64,000 nucleotides of DNA from Daucus carota subsp. sativus (lineage: Eukaryota; Streptophyta; Magnoliopsida; Apiales; Apiaceae), in contig NC_030383.2 in the NCBI RefSeq assembly GCF_001625215.2, positions 13,714,779 to 13,778,778 on the forward strand, read 5' to 3'. Numbering within the stretch: the first letter of the stretch is position 1; each line of letters starts with the position of its first letter. Shown piece by piece: positions 36,712-47,800 of the stretch. The translations under genes and the position numbers were made by a program. The notes beneath the pieces are model-generated. The model was given only the letters and a program-made list of their open reading frames with translations. It was not told the DNA's origin and ran no database searches.

Positions 36712-38526
36712 TTACACGTGGTAGAATTTTAGGTGTAAAGCATTCCAACTTCGTGGCACCTGCCTTCCGTCTAGTGTTGACAGTTGATAGGCCCCTTTGC
36801 CAACAATCTTGTCTACCAGATAGGGTCCTTCCCAAGCGTCTGCAAACTTTCCTGCCGTGAGGTCCATCGTGTTCTGGAAGACTTTCCTTAAGACCATGTC
36901 ACCTACGCGGAATACTCTTACGCGTACATTCTTGTTGTAGCTTCTAGCTATCTTCTGTTGGTATGTTGCTAGGCGTACCCTGGCTGCCTCTCTAGTTTCA
37001 TCGATCGTATCCAAGTCGTGGCTTAGGCTTGCTTGATTGGTATCTGTGGTGGTGAGCCCGTATCTAGCGGTTGGCATCATCACCTCAATAGGGAGCACTG
37101 CCTCTGTCCCGTAAACAAGGCTGAAGGGTGTCTGTCCTGTTGACACTTTAGGGGTCGTCCTGTCTGACCATAGGACCCAAGGTAGTTCTTCGGCCCACTT
37201 TCCCTTGTGGGCCGCCAGTCTTTTCTTCAAGTTGTTTAGGAGTATTTTGTTGCTGGACTCGGCTTGGCCATTTGCCTGAGGGTATCTGGGAGTGGATTTT
37301 GTCAAGGTGATGTTGTATTTTTTGCAGAACGCCTTAGTCTTCTCGCTTATGAACTGGGACCCATTGTCACAGACAATTTCGGAAGGGATCCCGAACTTGC
37401 ACAGTATGTTCCTCTTGATGAAGGATATTACTTCTTTTGACGTTACTTGTCGGAAAGCTTCCGCCTCGATCCACTTAGAGAAGTAATCAGTCACGACCAA
37501 CATGTACACCTTTTGTCCTGGGGCTGGTGGCATCTTTCCGACAATGTCCATTCCCCATTTCATGAATGGCCATGACGGGACTGTAGTGTGGAGTTGTTCT
37601 GAGGGTTGATGAATAGTGGGTGCGTGTCTCTGGCAGGCGTCACACTTCCTGACATAATCTTCTGCATCACGTTTAACTGTTGGCCAATAGTAGCCCATTC
37701 TCAGAACCTTCAAGGACAAGTTCCTGCCTGAAGTGTGGTTACCGCACTCGCCTTCATGGATGTCTCTCAGTGTCAATTCAGCTTCATTTTGGTACAAACA
37801 TCTCTGTAGGAGTCCTGTTACTGACTTCTTGAATAGCACATCATCAACTATTGTGAAGCGCGATGCTTTCAGCCGTAAAGCTCGTGCTTCGTTCTGATCA
37901 GTTGGCAGCATGCCGTGTAGTAAATAGTTTTTGAGGACTGAGATCCAATGCTCTGCGTCGTGGTCAGCTTGTGTGCCATCAACACACATGACAAGTTGTG
38001 GCATTCTCAAACTCGCAGGCTGCATGATGTGGATTATGGGGATGTTCACAACACCTTTGTCTTTGAATACGGCTCCGAGCCCAGCCAACGCGTCGGCTTG
38101 CGTGTTGGATTCCCTTGGCACCTGTTGGATGTCAAATGTGTCAAATGATGGTTGTAGTTTCTTCACTATGTCAAGATATGTATACATTTTTTGATCCTTT
38201 GCTTCATAAGTTCCATTAACATGATTGACTATTAAAAGTGAGTCACAATATACGTCAATATGTTTAACCTTCATGTCTTTAGCAGTGATTAGGCCCATGA
38301 TCAAAGCCTCGTATTCCGCCTCATTATTGGTAGCCTTGAATTCACATGACACCGAATACACTATCTTGTCCCCTTGTGGCGATTTCAGCACAAGCCCCAG
38401 TCCGGTTCCACTTGCATTTGAGGCCCCGTCTGTGTGTAGTGTCCATGGTTGAGTGCTTTGGGACGTTGTCATGTGTTGGATTTCCTGTTCTGCTAGCACC
38501 ATTTGGTTTGGGCTGAAATCAGCCAC
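36712..38526 (-). CDS. Gypsy RNase H (archaeal type) and integrase
   Basis: 604 codons from the first ATG; this is the C-terminal part of pol, cut off from the reverse transcriptase by a frameshift and stop. Residues about 28-160 are an RNase H with WTLHTDGASNASGTG, NNEAEYEALI and the DSLL and ADALA blocks. Then the integrase zinc finger (HEGECGNHTSGR...CDACQRH) and the DDE core: GMDIVGKMPPAP, VCDNGSQFISE and PQANGQAESSNK, all three acidic residues present. The C-terminal chromo-less tail is short (VGDMVLRKVFQ ... PYLVDKI). The enzymes remove the RNA template and insert the cDNA into the genome. The sequence itself is intact, only its link to the upstream frame is lost. Confidence 0.92.
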   Translation of the reverse strand: MADFSPNQMVLAEQEIQHMTTSQSTQPWTLHTDGASNASGTGLGLVLKSPQGDKIVYSVSCEFKATNNEAEYEALIMGLITAKDMKVKHIDVYCDSLLIVNHVNGTYEAKDQKMYTYLDIVKKLQPSFDTFDIQQVPRESNTQADALAGLGAVFKDKGVVNIPIIHIMQPASLRMPQLVMCVDGTQADHDAEHWISVLKNYLLHGMLPTDQNEARALRLKASRFTIVDDVLFKKSVTGLLQRCLYQNEAELTLRDIHEGECGNHTSGRNLSLKVLRMGYYWPTVKRDAEDYVRKCDACQRHAPTIHQPSEQLHTTVPSWPFMKWGMDIVGKMPPAPGQKVYMLVVTDYFSKWIEAEAFRQVTSKEVISFIKRNILCKFGIPSEIVCDNGSQFISEKTKAFCKKYNITLTKSTPRYPQANGQAESSNKILLNNLKKRLAAHKGKWAEELPWVLWSDRTTPKVSTGQTPFSLVYGTEAVLPIEVMMPTARYGLTTTDTNQASLSHDLDTIDETREAARVRLATYQQKIARSYNKNVRVRVFRVGDMVLRKVFQNTMDLTAGKFADAWEGPYLVDKIVGKGAYQLSTLDGRQVPRSWNALHLKFYHV

Positions 38527-38593
38527 AAAATCAGCCAGGCTCTGTGACTTTATAGCTGTTCTGGGCTCGTATACAATGTCGTAGATGCTGAGC

Positions 38594-39661
38594 TTAATTG
38601 CCCACTACGCCATGCGTCCCGTCAACTCCGGTTTGGAAATTTGTCAAAACATGTACTTTGTGTGCTTCAAAATAATGTCGTAATTTAGTTGACGTCATGG
38701 TAAGTGCAAGGATTAGTTTTTCGAAGGGAGTGTACCTTGTTTCAGCTTCGAAAAGGCTCTTACTTGTGTAATACACCGGTGATTGCACACCTTCATGATC
38801 TTTTACCAGGACACTGCTGACGGCATGATTGGTGATAGATAGATACAGGTAGAGGTCTTCTCCTGGCGTTGGCTTTGCGAGCAGGGGTGGTGATGTCAGA
38901 TATTGTTTTAGTTCGTTGAGAGCTCTTTCGTGCTCGTCAGTCCAACTGAAGCCTTTGTTTTTCCTCAAGACATTGTAGAATGGACGGCATCGGTCAGAGG
39001 AGCGTGAGATGAACCTGTTTAGTGCAGCGACTCTTCCCGTCAGTTTCTGGACTTCCCTGATGTTAGATGGACTCGTCAAATTCTGGATGGCTTTGATTTG
39101 CTCCGGGCTTGCCTCTATGCCCCTTCTTGTAACCATGTGACCCAAAAACTTTCCCGAGGAGACGGCGAAATTGCATTTCTGTGGATTGAGCTTCATGTTG
39201 TATTGCCGTAGTATATCGAATACCTCCTCGAGATGTTTGACGTGATCCTCTGCATTAAGCGATTTGACCACCATGTCGTCAATGTAGACTTCCATGATGT
39301 CACCGATTTTCTCTTTGAACATCTTGTTGACGAGTCTTTGGAATGTTGCACTCGCGTTTCTCAATCCAAAGGGCATTGCAAGATAGCAATATATTCCTCT
39401 CTCGGTAACAAAGGCGGTTTTTTCAGCATCTGAGGGGTCCATCTGAATCTGGTTGAAACCACTGGAGGCGTCTAGGAAGGTCAGTAGTTCGTGTCCAGCC
39501 GTCGAATCTACCATTGTGTCTATGTGTGGCAACGGGAACGGGTCTTTTGGGCATGCTTTATTGAGGTCGATGTAGTCGACACATACTCGCCATTTCCCAT
39601 TCTTTTTCTGCACTATCACCACGTTCGCGAGCCACTCCGGATAGTCCACCTCTCTTATCAT
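38594..39661 (-). CDS. Gypsy reverse transcriptase and first RNase H (interrupted)
   Basis: Continues the gag-protease frame after one TGA (39662-39664). The reverse transcriptase is nearly complete from WRVCVDYIDLNKACPKDPFPLP through AMPFGLRNASATFQRLV to the catalytic VYIDDMVVKS and FLGHMVTRRG. The following RNase H is the degenerate type usual in Tat elements (VYYTSKSLFEAETRYTPFEKL). The frame leaves the family pattern after VHVLTNF; the expected PELTGRMA block resumes in another frame at about 38632-38610 and meets a TAG at 38605-38607. A small deletion therefore separates this piece from the RNase H/integrase frame. Confidence 0.9.
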   Translation of the reverse strand: MIREVDYPEWLANVVIVQKKNGKWRVCVDYIDLNKACPKDPFPLPHIDTMVDSTAGHELLTFLDASSGFNQIQMDPSDAEKTAFVTERGIYCYLAMPFGLRNASATFQRLVNKMFKEKIGDIMEVYIDDMVVKSLNAEDHVKHLEEVFDILRQYNMKLNPQKCNFAVSSGKFLGHMVTRRGIEASPEQIKAIQNLTSPSNIREVQKLTGRVAALNRFISRSSDRCRPFYNVLRKNKGFSWTDEHERALNELKQYLTSPPLLAKPTPGEDLYLYLSITNHAVSSVLVKDHEGVQSPVYYTSKSLFEAETRYTPFEKLILALTMTSTKLRHYFEAHKVHVLTNFQTGVDGTHGVVGN

Positions 39662-42160
39662 TCATGCTTTCAATAATCGTGACACTTCCTCGTTGATGAT
39701 TTTGTTTCTTTCCGCAGCGAACTTCCTCCTTCTCTGTTGGACAGGTTTGTGGCTAGGATCAACGTTCAGCTTGTGTGTGATCACGTCCGCGCTGATTCCT
39801 GTAATGTCTTCATGTTCCCAGGCGAAGGCGTCGAGTCGTGTTGCCAGGAAGTCTACTAAGTTTGCTTCCAGACTGGGAGACAAGTCCTCCCCAATGAGCA
39901 CTTTCTTGTCCCCTGTGTCAAGGGTGACTTCAGTCAGATTCTCAGGTCCTGTCATGGTAGGGGCGGCTTCTTGATCCGGCTGGAGTTCATGTTCAACAGT
40001 AGGTTTCATGCAGGTCTTGTAGCACTCCCTTGCCGTAGCTTGATCTCCTTTGATTTGTTGAACCCTCCAGGGTGTAGGGAACTTGATGACTTGGTGGACT
40101 GTTGATGGTACTGCTTGCAACTCGTGAATCCATGGTCTTCCCATGATTATGTTATAGGTCGAATCACAATCGATTATGAGAAACTTTGTCAGGACGTTGA
40201 CTCCTTGTGCATAAGTTGGCAGTGTGATTTCTCCCATAGTCTTCTTTATCTCTCCACTGAATCCTACCAGCGTTGTAGAGCGTTTGATCATGTCACTTTC
40301 AGCTAGGCCCATTTCTTGTAATGTGTGCTTCATCATAATGTTGGTTGCGCTGCCGTTGTCTATCATGATTCTCTTGATGAGGCAGTTTCCCACGGGAAGT
40401 GATATTACTAGGCTGTCTTGTTGTGGCTCCTTGACATGTTCCTTGTCCCTTCCGTCAAAAGTCAAGGCTGTTGTTTCATCCAGTCTCTTGCTCACATTTG
40501 CAACTTGTTTTTCTGCCCGTCGGGCCATTCGCTTGGCTTGCGAATATGTTGCACCACACACTTCTGAGCCTCCTGCTATGAAGTTGATGACTTTCTGGTA
40601 AGGTGGTGGTGGTGGTAACTTTGGTGGCGTCCTATCTTTTCTGTCCTGCGTCCTTCCAGCCGGCATGAATTCTGTCAAATAACCCTTCTTGATGAGGTAC
40701 TGTAGTTCCCGTCTTAGTGCTACGCAATCAGAGGCTTTGTGGCCATAGTCACTGTGAAAATCACACCAAAGCTTGGAATCTGGGTTGGCTTTCGGCTTGT
40801 TGCTCTTGACTGGCCATTTTACCACATCGCCTAACTTCGTGAATTCCCGCATCATGGCAGACGGGGTGATCGTGAACCCATAGATGTCGTATGTGGGTGG
40901 CAAGTTTGGGTCTTTCCTCCAATCATAATACTCCTGCGTGGAATTAATCCGTGAATCTTCTTTTGGATCCCTCGCATCTCTGCTGTAGGGCTTGTACTCC
41001 CTGGTGCGTGTGGTCAGAACCTTGCGGTTTGGGCGATAATATTTGTCGTCACGCTCCCTCTTGTCCTCTTCCAGGCGCACCTGTGCCATTGCCTTTGCCT
41101 GAACGTCATCAAGGGTTTTACATGGATATTTCGTGAGCTCGTCATACAATGGTGAATCTTTTTCTAACCCCCTTCTGAATGCTTCCACCGCTGTTGGAGT
41201 GTCACAGTTCGTGATTGTCACTTTTTCGCGATTAAATCTGGTCAGGTAGTCTCTTAAAGGTTCCCTGAACCCCTGCACTATCTTGTACAGGTCACTTGTT
41301 GTTTTCTCGAACACCCTGCTGCTAGCAAATTGCAGATTAAAGGCATCGACCAAGTCAGCAAATGTCTCTATGCTCCCGTTGGGGAGGCTCACGTACCACT
41401 GTAATGCTGGTCCGGCTAGTGTCGAGCCGAAACCCTTACACATGCATGGCTCCCTTAGCTCTTTTGTAATGGGCACAGTAAACATTCTTTGCTTGTATTG
41501 TGCCACATGTTCCTGTGGGTCTGTAGTTCCATCGTAGGCCTTCATTGCTGGCACCGCGAAACGTTTTGGTGTTTCCACCAATGCAATGTTGTCACAGAAA
41601 GGGGAATCCGCGTAGCTCATGGGCGCTGCCTTTTCCAAGGGCTTAGGCATTCCCGGAATCCGTTGCACCATCTCCTTTAGAGCTTGAAGTTTCTTTCGCA
41701 TTGAGTCACGGCTACGTGATTTTGTCGATTTGTGAGGCTTTTTCTTCTTGGTTTCCTTCTTGCGTTCCTCAACACGCGTCCCTCCATTGTCAGGTCCCTT
41801 CCCCCCTGATGGGTTCTCAGTTTCAGTTTCTTCATTTGTTTCTGGGTTTTCTGGGTTTGGGTCAGGTTCTGCCTCGATCTCTTCGTCGCATTCTTCTTCC
41901 TCTCCGTCATCCATGTTCAGACGTCTCGTCACACCTGCCAATGTCTCTCTCGCCGTCGGGTTTGACTTTGACCTTGCCGTTGTCAGCTCTCTCTGCAGGG
42001 CTTGGGTCTGTGATTGGAATGCCTCTCTTTCTGACCTCCATGTTTCTCTCTGAGCATCCATGTCAGCCTGTAATTTCCCGATCGTTTCAGCCATCTGTCG
42101 TATGGTCGGGTTGTCATTCTGGCTCGAGGAGTTACCCTGATGTTGCTCATCTGTCGTCAT
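39662..42160 (-). CDS. Gypsy gag and aspartic protease
   Basis: 832 residues. A charged, coiled N-terminus is followed by the retrotransposon gag core (about 190-370; ALQWYVSLPNGSIETFADL, FLTRFNREK-like). A zinc-knuckle-like stretch CDFHSDYGHKASDC follows (about 470-485). The protease has IMIDNGSATNIM with Asp-Asn-Gly in place of the usual Asp-Ser/Thr-Gly, and IIMGRPWIHEL. The end (VQQRRRKFAAERNKIINEEVSRLLKA) is the usual lead-in to reverse transcriptase, after which a TGA stops the frame. Family members read on through LKAGFIREV here. Gag forms the particle; protease would cut the polyprotein. The frame is otherwise open. Confidence 0.92.
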   Translation of the reverse strand: MTTDEQHQGNSSSQNDNPTIRQMAETIGKLQADMDAQRETWRSEREAFQSQTQALQRELTTARSKSNPTARETLAGVTRRLNMDDGEEEECDEEIEAEPDPNPENPETNEETETENPSGGKGPDNGGTRVEERKKETKKKKPHKSTKSRSRDSMRKKLQALKEMVQRIPGMPKPLEKAAPMSYADSPFCDNIALVETPKRFAVPAMKAYDGTTDPQEHVAQYKQRMFTVPITKELREPCMCKGFGSTLAGPALQWYVSLPNGSIETFADLVDAFNLQFASSRVFEKTTSDLYKIVQGFREPLRDYLTRFNREKVTITNCDTPTAVEAFRRGLEKDSPLYDELTKYPCKTLDDVQAKAMAQVRLEEDKRERDDKYYRPNRKVLTTRTREYKPYSRDARDPKEDSRINSTQEYYDWRKDPNLPPTYDIYGFTITPSAMMREFTKLGDVVKWPVKSNKPKANPDSKLWCDFHSDYGHKASDCVALRRELQYLIKKGYLTEFMPAGRTQDRKDRTPPKLPPPPPYQKVINFIAGGSEVCGATYSQAKRMARRAEKQVANVSKRLDETTALTFDGRDKEHVKEPQQDSLVISLPVGNCLIKRIMIDNGSATNIMMKHTLQEMGLAESDMIKRSTTLVGFSGEIKKTMGEITLPTYAQGVNVLTKFLIIDCDSTYNIIMGRPWIHELQAVPSTVHQVIKFPTPWRVQQIKGDQATARECYKTCMKPTVEHELQPDQEAAPTMTGPENLTEVTLDTGDKKVLIGEDLSPSLEANLVDFLATRLDAFAWEHEDITGISADVITHKLNVDPSHKPVQQRRRKFAAERNKIINEEVSRLLKA

Positions 42161-42191
42161 GTCGTCTCACGCCGAATTCTTGACAAGTTTC

Positions 42192-42207
42192 CCACAGACG
42201 GCGCCAA
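42192..42207 (-). other. Primer-binding site of the gypsy element
   Basis: Minus strand TGGCGCCGTCTGTGGG, two bases inside the 5' LTR. The TGGCGCC start is common to many plant gypsy elements. Confidence 0.75.
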
Positions 42208-42209
42208 AC

Positions 42210-42670
42210 TGTTTATGCTATTTTTTGTGGGTTAAATGCCAAGAATTATAAACTAAAATTAAGTGCAAATAATAAGACAAAGATTGGTTACGCGGAAAAC
42301 CCAGGAAGGGAAAAAACCGCGGGAGGGTTTGGAACCCTGCCAAAAATGTTCACTAGAATCGAATATGTTGAGTACAAAATGTGTTTTTAGCTGCTGAGTT
42401 GCCTGCTTTCAACATGCTATTCTACTCTATTTATACTAGCATTCTGGCTAAGCTTACAATTCAAATTCAAGCCCGTTGGGCTGTTCCACTATTTGCTCCA
42501 CGTTCTCCACTCCTTAGCCGTTATCTGCTCAACCCTTTTTATGCTTATCTCATTCCATGCTTATCCCTCCTTTTTCGCAGCTATCAGTTACTTCTCAATC
42601 ACTTTATGTCAGGCTACTCCCGTCACGTCGTCATCCGTGTGCATCATGTCACAAAGTTTATGTCGTAACA
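42210..42670 (-). repeat. Gypsy 5' LTR, complete
   Basis: 461 bases, TG...CA ends, directly followed on the minus strand by the primer-binding site at about 42192-42207. Confidence 0.94.
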
Positions 42671-42675
42671 ACATG

Positions 42676-43313
42676 CCAACTATTTTTTAGTTAAAGATTT
42701 GGTATGGTTGAAGTTGCTGTGACTCTAATATCCGGTTCTTCGAAAATATATATACCCTTTAGTTTCTCAGCTATTTCATGCAATTCGGTGAGAGAGGAGA
42801 AATCCATGCTTATGCTGCTATTCTTGACATTTAACCGTACTCCATTTTCAGAAACTGTACATATTTTTCAATTCATTAAAATCCTTTACAGTCTTATTGA
42901 ACAAACCCTTAAAATTTGTTTAGGATATCTGAGAGTTTGTGTTGAAACTTCAGGGCAAATTATACATAGGGAACAATAGGCTCCAGGCTATATTAAAATG
43001 CTGACACAGTCGATTTCATTCATCAAGCTAACTAGATCTATTCATGCATTATGATATATACGAGGATTGATAATTAATTTTTTAAAACCCCTCAGTTTAA
43101 ACCATATTACAAGCTATGAATATTCCTCAGAAGTGTCAAGCAAAGGATAGCTCCCAAAACATGTCAATCATAAGGTATTTCCAATCGTTTAAAGTGTAAA
43201 AAAGGTGATCTTATGCTTTGTAATGGAAGCCAAGAAATCTCGATGCCGAGAATAAAAAAAAGGGGTGAAAAACTTCACTGACACTATGTCTAAAGTTCCA
43301 TGCAACATTTTCC
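42676..43313 (+). other. Upstream region of ENODL copy 2
   Basis: No gene. From about 43100 it is homologous to the upstream region of ENODL copy 1. The segment 42676-43090 is AT-rich and unassigned. Confidence 0.55.
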
Positions 43314-43320
43314 TATAAAT
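43314..43320 (+). promoter_or_regulatory. Probable TATA box of ENODL copy 2
   Basis: TATAAAT 87 bases before the ATG, same spacing as in copy 1. Confidence 0.6.
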
Positions 43321-43406
43321 TACCTTTCATATTTGTTCATCCAGATCAAATCTCCAGTTTTCAGGAGCCTCCTACAATTCATCCTATTTTCTTTCTTAGT
43401 TTTCCG

Positions 43407-44194
43407 ATGGCCATTCCTCTGTTTACAAGGATTCATGAGAGCAAGGCACCGTATGTTTTCGGGTTGCTCGGTCTTTTCTTCTTGGTCCAAACTGGTAATG
43501 CATTTGAGTTCATAGTTGGAGGCGCTAATGGATGGGCTCCCTCTGCTTCTGATGCACTCAATCAGTGGGCAGAATCTCAACGCTTTCAAATTGGCGACTC
43601 TCTTGGTAAATTTCTAAGTCTTGACTATTTGTTTAGCATTATTTGTTTATATATAAGTTTAGTTTGTGCAATAACAGTTGTGGTTTTCCAGTGTTTAATT
43701 ATGCAGCTGACCAAGATTCAGTGCTTTACGTAACAAAAGATGACTACACAAACTGCAATACAGCATATCCTATTAATAAATTTACGGATGGCCACACCGT
43801 TTACAAGTTCAATCAATCTGGACCTCATTACTTCATTAGTGGCAACGAAGAGCACTGCAAAAAGAATGAGAAGTTGGTGGTCATTGTGTTGGCTGATAGA
43901 GGCAGTAAATATGGCAACTCTCCGCCTCCTCTCGAGTCCAATCCATCTCCACCACCATACAGCTACTCCCCGCCGCCTGTAGAGTCCATTCCTCCACCGA
44001 CATATAGCAACTCCCCACCGCCTGTAGAGTCCAATTCATCACCTCCACCAACAGGTGAACAGAATCCAGATACACCTTCAGATACAAATCCACCTTCTCC
44101 ACATAAAAATGGTGCTGCAGCTTTACCATCCATCACCAGTTTCCTATGCTCTACCGGGGCTTTACTTGGTTCATCCCTCGTATTAGTTTTCTAA
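43407..44194 (+). CDS. Early nodulin-like protein (phytocyanin fold), copy 2
   Basis: Exons 43407-43605 and 43692-44194 give 233 residues. Layout matches copy 1: signal peptide to about residue 31, domain FEFIVGGANGW... to VIVLAD, no copper-ligand Cys (YFISGNEEHC), hydrophobic GPI-type tail. It differs by an expanded Pro-rich region in which YSYSPPPVESI and YSNSPPPVESN form near-tandem repeats, adding about 30 residues; the SPPP words look extensin- or AGP-like and would be hydroxyproline-glycosylated. Same intron position and phase as copy 1, and homologous promoter. The two genes are a tandem duplication later separated by the transposon block. Confidence 0.93.
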
Positions 44195-44847
44195 CTTGTG
44201 ACTTGCGAGCCAGATTTGAAAGTGTTGTTTGTTTGTTTGTTCTTTCCTTGTAAATGGTTATGGCAAGTATTTTTCTAAACCCTGAGTTTGTTTTAACGGC
44301 ATTCCAATGTAGAGTCCTGCCGTCATTATTGGTTTGATTCATGTTTGACAATAATATAAAGACAGCACATGTTTGAATAATATAGACAGTAAGCTTCATT
44401 CTCCTGTATATACAAAGATTGATAGTGGGCTTGAAGCTCCGTAGGGTGTTGTTTCATGTCTGTTTCTTTTCTTGAAAATGTTTAGGAAGTATTTTATATT
44501 TGTCATTTAGGAAAAAAATAAGGACTTGTTTCAGAAAAGAGTACAATTATATGTACTTTTCTCCAGAAATAAACCTTTATTCCTAAAAAATAAGGTTGGC
44601 CAAACAAGCGCATAAGAAACACACAAGTTGACACAAATATGTAGCAAAACAAAACAGGAACACGAGATTCTAGGTTGCAAGTCATTTCTATGATGCTAAT
44701 TTGTAATTTGTCTGCACTCTCCAAATACACTGCAAAACTTGTGTACAAAGACAATAATGTCTATTACATGTAAATAACTTTAAAGGGCCTGATTAATACA
44801 GTAAACAGTGTGCTAACGATCTTTAGGCACTGGCCAACTGCTTTCTA
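44195..44847. other. Convergent 3' spacer between ENODL copy 2 and the PDI gene
   Basis: 3' ends of a plus-strand and a minus-strand gene. T-rich UTR-like sequence, no coding seen. Confidence 0.55.
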
Positions 44848-47800
44848 TCAGAAATTTTTTCCTAACTCAACCTTTTTTATTAACCTTAGAGTATTGTGCA
44901 GAATAGAATCCAATATCCCAGCAACCTGTCGAGCAAAAAATATATATTCCAAAAGCCATTAATATAACCACAAACACACAGGCTGTGTGTGTAGAGAGAG
45001 AGACAGAGGGGAGGGGGAGAGAGGGAGAGGGAGCAAACCGTGAAAACACCACCAATAATGGCACAGAGATTGGTGAGGAAGTGCGAAAAAGATTTTGGCT
45101 TCTCTTCTATAAGGACCTGTTAATAAAAAGTCTTAGACAGACTGTATGAGAAGTTTAATATAACTCTACAAGCATTATTGTCTATAATCTGAAAACCTGC
45201 AATGGAGACAGCTCGAGATGAAACTTCGCAGCTGGAACTGCAGGGCTTGCGATTAAACTACTGTGAGCAGTGTACTCATAGTCCTCAATAATTTTATAAG
45301 CTTTTGTCATCACCTCCGTCTTTACAACCTGAAGATAATGCTCTATCTGCAAGTATTACAATAAGAATTTGCTATCAGTCCTGACAACTATTTCATGTTT
45401 GTGTACTTGTATTCTTGAAAGGAGTACAGCTGGATGACAAGGCAACTACAAGGTGAACCAGAGGACCTGCCCTGCACTACACTTGACCATACCATATGTC
45501 TATCTATTCTTATCAAGTGGCTACAAAGTACAGCCCAGACTCTAAGGTAGGACTGAGGTTATATGTAAATACTAAGAGGCCGTTTGGTTGAGCTTCGGAC
45601 TTATGACTTAACGTGACTTATCTGATAAGCTCGAAGTTTAAAAATGTCTGTTTGGGTAATTTGACTTATTAACGGCTTATGGGTTATTAAAATTATAATA
45701 ATAAAAATAAAAGTGTTTTATGAGTAACTTATGACTTATGGGTAATTTTTATCAAAAAAAGTTTAAAAAAATTAAGTCACTGAAAAAAGTACCTCAAACT
45801 AACTTCTGGCTTTAAGTCAGAGTCTGACTTATTTCTGACTTTAAGCCGGCTTCTGACTTACTGACTTATTACACAAACAGACATTTTTTCAGCTTAAAGT
45901 TGGAAACAGCTTTAAGCTGGGGCTTAAAGCTGCCCCAAACAGGCTCTAAATCACCAATCGGGGGTGGGGGGAGCCTGTCAATATTGTTACGCTGTGTTTG
46001 GTTGGGGGGAGTGAAATTGAATGGATTAAATGAAATTTAAAGGAAACAATAGAGGTAGGAGGGAATATTCTGAAAAGATGAGTGCAAAAGTTTTTTTATA
46101 ATAGAGGTTTCGAAAGAAAATGCGTAAGAGAATGAGAGCATCATTTTTAAAACGGAGGAATTAAGCTCTAGTTAGGAATGGAATGGGGGAAGAAATAAAA
46201 TTTTACCCAAAATATATAGCGCAAATCTCATTCCATTACCTTTAATGTCATGCAAGAAACACAAGAATTACCTAAGTGTTTTGAAAAGGGTGCTTTCTAA
46301 TCAGGCTTTTGAACACTAATATAACAATCAAACAATACTATATTGCTAGTTTTAATGTGGCCAGTACGAGCTTACAGTAATATTTGCATCTGCTCGGTGA
46401 GTGATATATGCCTGGTTATACAACTTGTTATGGCTTTGACCGATATAAGGCAACACCCGACTGACATCAGTCATCCCTTTCGGAGTAATTTTCTTGCCAA
46501 AGGTAAGACGTGTTATTATATGGGACATATTCATCTGCGAAGCATCAAAGGAGTGGGACCCTGAACGAGCTGCGAAAACGAGGTTCCCCGGAACCTGACA
46601 TAAGCACATTCAGAAGGTCAACAAGATGAACTCTATAGGTGATTATATATAACATAAAACACACTTCGCAAAAGTAATATGTTGCTGTGCGGTATAAGTT
46701 CCAAATCTACACATCCAAATAGGTAATAACACTACTGGAAAAATATATTAAGTACAGCCAGCTTAGTGTCTGGGAAAAAAGCAATTTGATCATGATCCAA
46801 GTAACTCTCATTATGAAATGATATTATTACCTTTTTCACGAGCACAAAACCTTCAATTCTACATCCACCAGTTACCGGTGCAGGTTTCTTATCAGGATTC
46901 TTTCCAGACTTATCCTCTAAAGCAAGCTTTTGAGATTCCAGAGAGACAGAGGCAGCTAGCTCTTCCATTGTCTGTGATAAATGACATACATGATATATAT
47001 TAGTTATCGTATCACAAAGAAAATAACAAGTAATACACATTTTATTGATGCCTGGCTCTCTAGTCCTAATTTTAAGAAAGTGAAGAATATTTCTAGATCA
47101 TTGAGTTCTTACAGTAACCAGGCTATCAGTGTCACGATCTCCATAGTACGCTTCATGTTCATGGTGTCCATGTTCATCCCTAATATGAGAAAAAGATACC
47201 ATATTACAAGATAATTATAAGATGTGAAACAGAATGTGCCAACATAGTTAAAGAAATTAAAGAAATTAACAAAAACTACAAAGCGGCATACTGAAATTAA
47301 AATATATTTACACATAGCAGACTTGCAATCTGGAAATGTATGTACCTGACATCACTTCCTTTACGGAATATCCGAATGGAAGGATAGCCTTGTATGTGAT
47401 TCCTGAAAATCCACAACCAAATTTTTTTTGCTGAAACCACATTGACTCTAAAATATTGGCAAGGTCATTAATTTACAGGATCTAAAGTCATGTATGTTCT
47501 ATATGAACTTATGCAATACACCTATGTTTTTCTTGGTTCAAGCTGCAGAAGCAACTCAAACAGTATTGAACAAACTGTAATATCCCTTCTGTCTGCAGGG
47601 ATCCCGTCAGATTAAGTTCTCCTTTTATATGGCAATGGACTTTGTGTCTTTTGATGAGCACAGGAAATCCCCCTGTATTGAGATCATCACGAAACACATG
47701 TTTCTGGGTGTTCACCGGCATGACCAATAAAGGATACTTTTAATGTTTAACTGAAGCGAAGGTTCCGGTGTACAGATAAAATCATTTAAGTATGAGTAGA

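Larger units (their letters stand above)
20056..42670 (-). mobile_element. Ty3/gypsy LTR retrotransposon, Tat type, interrupted
   Basis: LTR ends TGTTTATGCT...GTCGTAACA; flanked by the perfect 5-bp duplication ACATG (20051-20055 and 42671-42675). Without the copia-like insertion the element is about 9.2 kb. Minus-strand order is gag-protease, reverse transcriptase, RNase H, second (archaeal-type) RNase H, integrase; this order plus the double RNase H marks the Tat lineage. The primer site beside the 5' LTR reads TGGCGCCGTCTGTGGG. A spliced gene on the plus strand lies between integrase and the 3' LTR. The two LTRs differ at only two of about 318 comparable bases, so insertion is recent. Coding is broken by a TGA, a frameshift deletion and a TAG, so it is probably not autonomous now. 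Confidence 0.93.

Noticed and set aside
41701-42183. 160-codon plus-strand frame
   Set aside because: Shadow of the charged gag N-terminus on the minus strand.
45970-46260. Possible further MITE starting GCTGTGTTTGGTTGG
   Set aside because: Only one end resembles a transposon terminus; no inverted partner or target duplication was found.
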